Of a DNA stretch of 64,000 nt, positions 42,662-52,100 are shown piece after piece. Made by a program: the position numbers and the translations under genes. The notes beneath the pieces were generated by a model that saw only the letters and a list, made by a program, of their open reading frames with translations, did no database searches and was not told the DNA's origin. Source of the DNA: Drosophila pseudoobscura (Eukaryota; Arthropoda; Insecta; Diptera; Drosophilidae). Location: positions 66,355,869-66,419,868 of the forward strand of contig NC_046683.1 of NCBI RefSeq assembly GCF_009870125.1, given 5' to 3'. Positions within the stretch are counted from its first letter, which is position 1. Every line of letters starts with the position of its first letter.

Positions 42662-42762
42662 TAATTAAAATAAGCTAGTTAAGTAGAAACTAGATTCATT
42701 AATTGGATAAAATTATATGAGCAGGGCTGAGAGATCTAGATAGCTAGTAATATTCCACGGAA
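42662..42762 (+). repeat. Ancient repeat R, copy 2
   Basis: Direct-oriented partner of 42225-42325, offset 441 bp. The offset differs from the 754-bp offset of the promoter modules, so one simple tandem duplication does not explain both. Confidence 0.5.
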
Positions 42763-42806
42763 TATACAAGTCGAGGAATATAGAACTTGAATTCGTCAGT
42801 ATATTT

Positions 42807-42895
42807 ACGGTATATTTTTACAATGAGACGGTATATTTTGTTATATTTCTGCGGGTCGGACGGTATATTTCATCGATAAGGCCGCGGTCACACTA
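42807..42895 (+). promoter_or_regulatory. MED14: MED14 core promoter
   Basis: Three CGGTATATTT (motif-6-like) elements near 42808-42817, 42829-42838 and 42861-42870, a DRE ATCGATA at 42872-42878, and motif 1 CGGTCACACTA at 42885-42895. This is the classic TATA-less housekeeping arrangement in which motif 1 sits at or near the start site. The MED14 start codon follows about 180 bp downstream. Confidence 0.75.
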
Positions 42896-43073
42896 AATAG
42901 AAGCCGAAAATTGTTGAATTCTCGCGAAAAGTTGTTAAAAAGTGTCCCAAACAATTGGAAAAGTGCATAAAAATATGAATAACAGTAATTGGAACTGAAA
43001 GCAATAGGAAACACATATTGCAAAGGCCAATAAAGCCAGAAAAAAACACATTCAGGGCAACAAGAGGCACAAC

Positions 43074-46000
43074 ATGGCGCCGACACCGCTGCCCCTGGAG
43101 CAAATGTCCGGCGTTGGTGGCTACTTGCCAGCTGGCCAGGAGGGCGGACCCCGCATCAACACCATGTCCATGTCGATGCTGATCGATTTCATCATCCAAC
43201 GCACCTACCACGAATTGACGGTGCTGGCCGAACTGTAAGTATTGAAACGGAAAAGGATGCGAGAGGTGAAATGGGTGCTTAGAGTGAATTGTTTTGAATG
43301 CAGGCTACCAAGAAAAACTGATATGGAGCGTAAGATTGAAATCTACAATTATGCAGCCCGCACAAGGCACTTGTTCACCCGCCTCAATGCGCTGGTCAAG
43401 TGGGGCAACTCGGTCTCCAAAGTGGACAAATCGTCGCAGATTATGAGTTTCCTGGACAAACAGAACATGCTGTTCGTGGAGACGGCCGACATGCTGGCCC
43501 GCATGTCGCGGGAGACGCTGGTGCGCGCCCGCTTACCCAACTTTCACATTCCCGCTGCCGTTGAGGTGCTCACAACTGGCACCTACAACCGCTTGCCGAC
43601 CTGCATTCGCGAACGGATTGTGCCCGCGGATGCCATCACGCCGGCAGAGAAGAAGCAGACCCTGCTGCGCCTCAATCAGGTGATTCAGCATCGCCTGGTC
43701 ACGGGCAAACTGTTGCCGCAGATGCGGGAATTCCGAATCAAGAACGGACGTGTCACCTTCGAGGTGAAGCACGAGTTCAGTGTGGCCCTTACGGTTATGG
43801 GCGACAGCCAGAATGTTCCTTGGCGTCTGCTGGACATCGATGTACTCGTGGAGGACAAAGAGACGGGAGGTAGGCTCTTCAATCCGTTTCGTTTACCTTT
43901 CGTTTCTGTAACTTCTTCCCCCCTGTTGGTAGATGGCAAATCCCTTGTCCATCCACTGCAAGTGAACTACATCCATCAGCTAATCCAAGCACGTCTGGTG
44001 GAGAATCCCAATGCCCTGAGCGAGGTATACAATTGCCTGCACTATTTCTGCCAGTCGCTGCAGCTGGAGGTGCTGTACACCCAAACGCTCCGCCTGAACT
44101 ACGAGCGTCTGGACGACAACAACATCACCGTGGAGGAGTATGTGCCAGGCGTCAAGTTGACCGTCTCCTACTGGCGGGACCTGAAATCGGAGCTGGGCTA
44201 TCGTCTCACTGTTCAGTCGGATCCCAGTGAGATTGGCCGTCCGCTGGCCGTGGTTCATGTGCCCTCGCTGGGAGCCAAGGAGTCGGCGGAAGTGGCCGAT
44301 CGCGCTGTCCGGTCCGAGCATCTGTCGATGGAGCGGCTGATTGTGCACACGGTCTACATCCGATCCGTGTCCAGGCTGAGTGACCTGAAGCTGGAGTTCC
44401 AGGCCTTCCTTAAGGATGTTGATTGTGAGTGTAAATGTTTGGGGTTTCCGCGTCAGCGAAAGAAGCAACCCTGATCCCTGATTCCTGATCTGATCTCCAT
44501 TTTAGTTAACCTTCAGGGCACGCCAGCCATTCTCACTGTGCCCGTCCTCTCGCCCTGCCTGCGAGCGGAGCAAATCCACATTACCATCGACACGCACACG
44601 GGCATGTTCCGCTGCCACGTGCCCAAGCACTTGGACTGTCCGATCACGGACGAGATGCAGGAAGCCTTGAACGGTGATCGGAGTAAGCTGCCGTCGCTGC
44701 TCTCGGAGCTGCGCTACTGGATCACGCACCGTCGGTGCGAGAAGACGCTGCAGCATCTGCCGGCCACGGCCACCGATACGCTGACCTTCCTCACCCAGCC
44801 CGAGCAGGAGCTGCTGCAGCAGGGCCGCCACAAGATATACGTGAAGCTGCACAGGCATCCCAATATTATTCTGGTAAGCCAGGTCCATGCGCCTTTAATC
44901 ACATCTAAAAGCCGCGCTCCTCTCGCTCTTACAGGTGGTTCAGCTGAAGGAGAAGTCAACGATGGCAAACGAAATGGAATACACATTCCACTTGGGCTTT
45001 GTGGCCTTCCAGAAGGATGAGGCCGACGTTATAGATGATTCTGCCAAGCAACTGGTGTCCGTGGTGGCTCAGCCGCCATCGGATATCCCGAAATTCTTCA
45101 CCAAACTGATGCGTCTCATCGAGTTCGATACATTTGTGGCCACCCATGGGCCCGGCACTGAGGTGGATGGTGAGCAGCTGCAACCCCCAGAGGGACTGCA
45201 ACCGGCCCTTGATTTACTAACAGCATTTCCATATCCTTGCAGCGGAGGTGTCTCCACACAAACGCAAATCTACTGGCGATATTCTAGCGCCCCCAGCCAA
45301 GCAGCAAAAGACAATATTTCCCGCGTACTTCATACCCGAACTGGCGCACGTGGTGGCCATGTGCGATGAGAAGATACCGTTTATGAATCTGGCCCAAACC
45401 CTGTCCAAGCACAATATTCCGCACAGCGGCCTGCAGGTGGAGGCAAATGCCACCTCGTTGGTGCTGAAGATTCTGGCGCTGCCCCAGCCAGGCAAATCGG
45501 CCACAGCTGCGGGCCAACAGCCCCAGCAGGGAGCTGCTTCTGCTGCTGGTACTGCTGCGGGTGCTGCTGCTTCTGCTGGTGCTGGTGCTGCTGCCGGCGA
45601 GACCAAGCCTCAGCCGCCGAGCGGCTCCTCGGCTTTCCCCAGGATCGAGCCTCATGTGTGGGACGATCTGATGCGGCGTGTACTCTCGATTTCGGTGCGC
45701 TCGCAGACGAACAAGAACAGCCAAGTAAGGATTTGGGTGGTGGAGTTTGTCTTCTACAGCACCCCGCTGCAGAGCTGCCATCCGAAGGAGCAGGGCAGCC
45801 GGCGCACCGTTTACCTAACCTACGAGCAGGCCAATCACGATTTCTCGAAGACAGTCGAGGAACTGCTTAACGACTGGTCCAAGATCGTGTACCTCTACAC
45901 GCTGGTCTATGACTTTGCGGAGCAGCTGAGGAACAGTGAGTAGTCGGAGAGATCGTTCGCAGATGGTTCCCTTGAGTAACCGCCTATTGTTCTCCCCCTC

Positions 46001-48253
46001 TAGAACGCCTCGCGCTGTGTGACATGCTGGTGGTCAAGTCCTACAGCTACATGAATCTTCTGCTGGGATATGGCCCGAAGAAGGAGGTCAGCTGCAATAT
46101 CTACTGGTCCGTGCAGTCGCATGGCTTCCGCCTGACCTTCGTGGGCGGCATGTCTGCGGTGAATGCCCACTCGATGATGCGGGACCAGTTGGCGCAGCAT
46201 CTGAACCAGCAGCACAGCCTCACGCAGATCGCGCAAATCCTGCACGAGACCTACAACCCCATGAGCTCCATTGCCAAGCTCCCAGTGCTGCCCTTCCTGG
46301 GGATTCCCGTGAGTCACGTCATTTATTTCTGTACTGTACTGATTCATCACTCATTCGGTGTGTTTTCCTCTGCAGCGCCCACAGGTGCCCGTGCTCTCGT
46401 TCTGCATGCTGGCCCAGTCGCCCTGCCTCATGCGTTTGACCTACCAGGCCGTGTACTGCCTGGAGCTGCGCTTCCGGGCCAACCGTCTCGTGTCGATTCG
46501 TGATGGAGCCAGCAGTCGCTTCGAGCGGAACGTAATTGAGGAGTTCACGCCCATACAGGGGCTGAAGGCGTTCTTGTCCAAGTACGTGGACGAGTCGGCC
46601 GCCTACCGGGGACGAGCGCCCCACGAAGACGACAATCCGCTGTCACCGATTGGCATGGAGGATAACTATGGCGGGCCCAGCAGTGTGACGGGTGTGAGTG
46701 CAGGCGGTTCGTCGCCATTCCTGGGCGCTGGCATGCGTGGTCCCCAGTCGCCGAGGGACAGTGGACTGCGGTTCCCGGCGCCGCACACTCCGCCCTCCAG
46801 CTCGAATCCTCACACGCCAGCCAGCCCCCATCCGAGTGCGGGCGGAGGAGGGGCAGCGCAGAGTCATGGAAACTTTAACTTAACCTCGCCGCCGGCTCCG
46901 CATATGCCGCACCCGTCGCCGGGCGGACTGATGCCTTCGTCGCCACTGAATCCGCAGCCGAGTCCCCACATGGTGCACAGTCCCGGTCCCAATACGCTGT
47001 ACATGCAGAGCCACCAGGACTCGCCCTTCACAGCCATGTCGCCGGCGAACAACCAATGGCCCGGATCCCCAAGCATGCCCCGTCCCTCGCCACGGCCCGG
47101 CCAGAGTCCGGAGCACAAGAGCACTGGAGGCAGCGTAGTGACAGGTGGGCCCGATCGTGGAGGATCGAGAGGCACCCTTAACCGCCCCTGGGCTGGTGCC
47201 GTGCCCACTCTGCTCACCCACGAGGCCCTGGAGACGCTGTGCCGGCCCAGCCCTCACCCGAACAAGGATATCAATGTGACGGACATGAGCCCGCTGGAGC
47301 GGTTCCTCGGCTGCGTCTACATGCGCCGGCAGCTGCATCGTAACATCCAGAACGAGGAGTCCCTGACGGCCCTCAACTCCACGGAGCCGGGAGTGGTGCT
47401 GTTCAAGGTGGACGGACTGCAATGCCAGGTGATGCTCAACCAGATGCACATGCAGACGCTGCACCTGAAGATCACCCAACTGCCGCCGCCGCCCGACAAG
47501 CCCACATTCCAGCTGAGTCCCGACGATCTCCTGGTGATAGAGCAGTACTTCGACACCCGAGTGGCGGCGCCGCCCTATCGTCCGAACTCGCTGCACAGTA
47601 TATGCCGGCTGCTGAATCTGCCCGCCCAAGTGCTCAAGGACTTCGTGCAGATCATGCGACTGGAGCTGAAGCCAGAGTTTGGCGGGGATCAGCTCAAGTG
47701 GACGGTGCAGATGTGCATGCGAATGCCGCCGTCGGCGGTGCCCATTGTGCCCAGCGGAAACGCCTGCGTGGTGTTGGGCAGGATGAAGATCCTCTTCTTC
47801 CTGCAGATCACCAAGATCCCGTTCAACGGCAAGGACTGGAAGGACAGCCCCTCGCTGGTGCTGCCCATCGTCTACGACATCACCATGAACCTCACGCAAA
47901 TGGCCGAGCGCAGGGAGCAGGTGCCCTCCCCCATGATGACGGCGGCCAGCACACTCCTGCGCCGCTTTTCCGAGTTCAATTCGCAGCAGAACCAGTGCTC
48001 GCTCTTCCCGGCAATCACGGATCTGCTGACCAACCTGCAGCTGGCCACGGACATGCCCCAGCCGCCGCCCAACCAGGCCATTGGACCTCCAGTGGGTGTC
48101 GGCGTCGGTGTGGGCGTTGGCATCGGCGTGGTCGGCTCCAGTCCGAATCCCATGATGCCAATGCAGCAGCTGCAGCCGCAGGTGGGGCCCCAAGGACAGG
48201 TTGGCCCTGGCGGCTACCCACAGCTTGGTCCGAATCCCGGCGGCCCGCAGTGA
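43074..48253 (+). CDS. MED14: Mediator complex subunit 14
   Basis: Scaffold subunit that joins the Mediator head, middle and tail at RNA polymerase II promoters. Eight exons join in frame: 43074-43234, 43304-43869, 43933-44424, 44506-44873, 44935-45169, 45243-45935, 46004-46308 and 46376-48253 (stop TGA); 1,565 residues, close to the family's usual size. The N-terminal region has the typical MED14 signature (DMERKIEIYNYAARTRHLF, LVKWGNSV, then KNGRVTFEV). The ATG at 43074 is the first after the promoter motifs. Low-complexity insertions: an Ala/Gly stretch around 45520-45600, a Ser/Pro-rich region at 46620-47160 and a (VG)n run near 48095-48130. Intron 2 (43870-43932) is 63 nt with no in-frame stop. 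The gene is convergent with the SEC14/GOLD gene downstream. In Drosophila this subunit is also called TRAP170 (CG12031). Confidence 0.95.
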
Positions 48254-48699
48254 TGAAGGCGTAAGCGCCGCACCTCCTCACTCATGCAGTGAGCAGGCAC
48301 CAGAAACGGCGACCAACCCGATCGATCCCCCATCTGCACATCTATTTATTCGACACACGTTTTTTTTTGATACCCAGAAAGTGCGACCACTACTCAAGCA
48401 CTACGCGTGCACTCTGCAATACAGGCAAAACAAACATTTACCCCTAAAACTATAGTTGATATTTGTAAAGTGGCACGAGAAACTGTTTATACACATCGCA
48501 AAATAATATTTATTTCCCGGGCTGCTCCCAGGAAGATCTGCGTACGCACAAGGCACAAGGGTGTCCTTGATGTCTGGAGATTCCTGCGAGCGAACGGAAA
48601 TGTTGATACCAATCGAGAAAAGGTTGCCAATCGTGTTTTTTTTTTATTTGTAAACCCCGTTTTGAGCCCCACCTTGGAGGGGGTGGGGGACAGATTCCC

Positions 48700-48705
48700 A
48701 ATAAA
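48700..48705 (+). terminator. MED14: Candidate MED14 poly(A) signal
   Basis: AATAAA about 450 bp after the MED14 stop; the best + strand candidate in the intergenic stretch. Confidence 0.45.
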
Positions 48706-48732
48706 AGAGATGCATATATATTGTGGTTACAG

Positions 48733-48738
48733 TTTATT
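48733..48738 (-). terminator. Candidate SEC14/GOLD gene poly(A) signal
   Basis: AATAAA on the minus strand about 370 bp after that gene's stop codon. Confidence 0.4.
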
Positions 48739-49110
48739 GTGCTGCCTACCGACATCCAAGACGGTCCGTTTAAACAATACAGAGTGCGGCTAAGTAATCA
48801 AATAATCAAGTACTAACTATATGTTTGTTGTAAGTGGTAAGTGTGAGTCGCAGTTGTGTTTCTTCGTTACTAATGATTGTATCACATGGTTTTCTACAGC
48901 TTCGCCAGACGCTGCCATCCGCCCGACTGCCAGAGGAGAGGTAGCTGGGAGGCAGGAGGAGATCTCTAGCAAGTGATTCGTGACTTTGATGCACCCGAGG
49001 TTAGTTATTGTTGCTATATATACATATGTGTGTGTATACATATGGATAGTGTGTATATCTATCTGATCCCATTGTATTTGGCTTAGTTGCTGGTCGGACC
49101 GACTGCCCAA

Positions 49111-52100
49111 CTACTGCTGGGCCGCAAGCTGTGTGTTGTCCATTTGGTTGGTCAGCTCTGTGATGCCCTCCTCCTCGTCCGAGACGAGGTCGACCCAGTA
49201 GCGGAGCTTCTTGCCGCGCAGATAGCTGGCAGAGTTGTCAAAGACAACAGTGTCTGGACAGAAAAGAAGGAAGGGTCTGGGTTAGAGAACCTTGGGGTTG
49301 TCAGGTCAAGGAACAGTCAGCTACTCACAGGTGGTGTTGGGTCGCGTGGAGATGTAGCCAATCTCGTCCATTTCGTTGGAGTAGACTGTGCCCAAGGGCA
49401 CCTCGCTTCGCTTCTCGCCCGACTTCTCGTCCACACTGTAGATGCCGAACTTGATGTCGTAGTCGATGGTCCGGAATTCCCAAGAAAGTATCTTTTGTTC
49501 TTCCAGATTGACTTTGAAGTGCAGCTTCAGCTTGTCCCCCTTGGGCACCTGCGTGTCGGTGAAGTCCTTGTCACTCTGCTGGCTGTTCTGGTCGATGAAG
49601 AGATCCTCGGGCAGCTTGCCGCCCCAGACCATCATCGACTTGCACTGCGGGTCTCCCAGTTTGTCGACCAGTTCGCCGCCCCACGCCTTGGGGAACACTT
49701 TGGGATTCACGTGCGAGAAGAGCTGCTGCTGCCACTTGTCCACGCCCGACTTGTAGATGACGATCTTGCTGGTGGTGTTCTCGTCCAGGAACTTTTTCAC
49801 TATGTTGAAGGCCACGGAAAAGAGCTTCGGCGCATTGATGATGTAGCACATCTTGAGCAGCTCCGGGAAGTTGGCCTCGTACTGCTTCACCGAGGAGATG
49901 ACACACTCCGCCGCCGGACGCCAGGCATATTGCTTCAGATTCACGTCCTGCATGTCGAAGAACACCACCAGCTGACGGGCCTTCCAGCCGTGATCCAGGC
50001 TCTGCTCATAGGCGGTCTTCATGAATCGTTCGATGAGCAGAACCAGATACTTTTGGAACTCGAAGCGTGTGACGCAGTGCATCATGCCCCAGATGTCAAA
50101 GTTGTAAAAGGGACAAACCAGCACTGAAAGGAGAAAGCGAGAGGCCTCAGCTTCAGCTAGCTTTACATAGATTAAAAACAGGCACCTACATGGAGATCCT
50201 TCGTTGTCGTAGCCTATCAGGCCATACGGCAAATACTCCTTCAGTGCCTTGGGAGGATCCCACTTGTCGATGTTGTCCACATTCCACATGGCCCGCGTCT
50301 TCAGGCTCTGCACAGATGTAAGTAATAGTAATTATAATTATAACCATCGAATTGAAGTAAGAAAGCCATATTTTTGTGCTTACAGCTCTCAGCATTTTCT
50401 CTGCTGCCTCCAGGTTCCATTTGCGAGCTGTTCAGGAGAGAGTTTTGGATGGTAAGCAAGCATCTCTAACAAGGATTCTCTTGGGCAAACTCACCTCTCA
50501 GCCAGCGCAGTAGGAAGTAATCATCGTGGGTGTCGACGAGAGCATCGTCCATCTGCTTGCGGAACTGTAATAGGTGGAAACGTTAAGAGGATCAGGAATC
50601 AGGTCTCATACAGGATGAATAAAATACAAAATATGGAGTCCTATCTGTTATTCTGCTTGAATTTAATAAAAACTTTATCAACAATTTATGCTTTGTTTTT
50701 TCTATCTGGGAAATCTGGGAAAAATATCCTTGATCCTTCATAAAGGACTTCTTCAAGGATATTTTGCAATCACAAATAGACAAGAAACGGAAATATTTAT
50801 GACTGGGAAAATATCCTTGATCCTTGGGGATGTTGTAGTCCTTATGCAAGGATCAAGGATATTTTTCCGATTGAAGGAAGCCATCGCACGTCCCGTTCTG
50901 GCCCCAAATAACGGAGAAAACAAGATATGTATGACAAGAGGAGATATCCTTGATCCCTTATCCTTGATAAGGACTCCATAAAATCAAGGATTTTGTTCCG
51001 GTCACAGGAAGCCGTGGCACGCCGGGATCGGTCCACAAATAAAGGAGCTGCGGGTACAACAACAACCCTCGAATTGCGTCCGCTGAAATGGCCAAAAACG
51101 AGAATTTCAGACCTGGGATACCAGGCGAACAGAAATCAGCAGAAGGTAGCTGGGATTTTTTTGAAAAATTTGCATGCCCCCAAAAGCATGCACCAGTTTT
51201 TTTCATTTGCTAAAGTTGCTTTCTGCTGATTTATGTTCGCCTGGTACTTCGATTGAAATTTCTGTTTTCGCTCTTCTCGTCGGCCTTAATTGTCATTTTT
51301 TCTTTGGCTATATCTCGACTATTTATGGGCCGATCGGGGCGTGGCATGCCTTTTTGTGATCGGGAGAGTCCTGCCAATCGATTGACATCAGAAAAAAGGA
51401 CATTCGTGTCCTCACGATTTTCGGCAAAAATCATGATGTAACCATCATTAAAATTGCCAAAAATCGGCCTCATTTTCGAGGTCGAGATTTTGATGCCGAT
51501 CGACAGTCTGGATCCCCGCGATCCTGGAAGACTAGGTCCTTCGCCGATCTGACTCTATTTGCCCGAGATATAGTCTTCCAAAGATTGGAATTTGCACATC
51601 GTGCAAATACTGTTTTTTTCTGTACGCTATATCTCGACTATTTATGGGCCGATCGGGGCGTGGCATGCCTTTTTGTGATCGGGAGAGTCCTGCCAATCGA
51701 TTGACATCAGAAAAAAGGACATTCGTGTCCTCACGATTTTCGGCAAAAATCATGATGTAACCATCATTAAATTTGCCAAAAATCGGCCTCATTTTCGAAG
51801 TCGAGATTCTGATGCCGTTCGACTGTCTGGGTCTCCATGATCCTGGAGGAGTTAGTCCTTCTCCGATTTGGCCCTATTTGCCCGAGATATAGTCTTCCAA
51901 AGATTGGAATTTGCACATCGTGCAAATACTGGTTTTTTCTGTACGCTATATCTCGACTATTTATGGGCCGATCGGGGCGTGGCATGCCTTTTTGTGATCG
52001 GGAGAGTCCTGCCAATCGATTGGCATCAGAAAAAAGGACATTCGTGTCCTCACGATTTTCGGCAAAAATCATGATGTAACCATCATTAAAATTGCCAAAA

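Larger units (their letters stand above)
48254..49110. other. Convergent 3' UTRs of MED14 and the SEC14/GOLD gene
   Basis: The two stop codons face each other 857 bp apart. A + strand AATAAA is at 48700-48705 and a minus-strand AATAAA at 48738-48733. If both are used, the two mature 3' ends meet or overlap by a few tens of bases. No open frame of interest lies here. Confidence 0.5.

Noticed and set aside
45725-45780. Possible MED14 splice donor at 45725 (CAAGTAAGG)
   Set aside because: The frame continues through it with sensible sequence (WVVEFVFYSTPLQ) and no acceptor follows closely, so the exon is taken as continuous.
46880-48193. 437-codon minus-strand frame in the last MED14 exon
   Set aside because: Antisense shadow of the MED14 frame, with no own start context or family.
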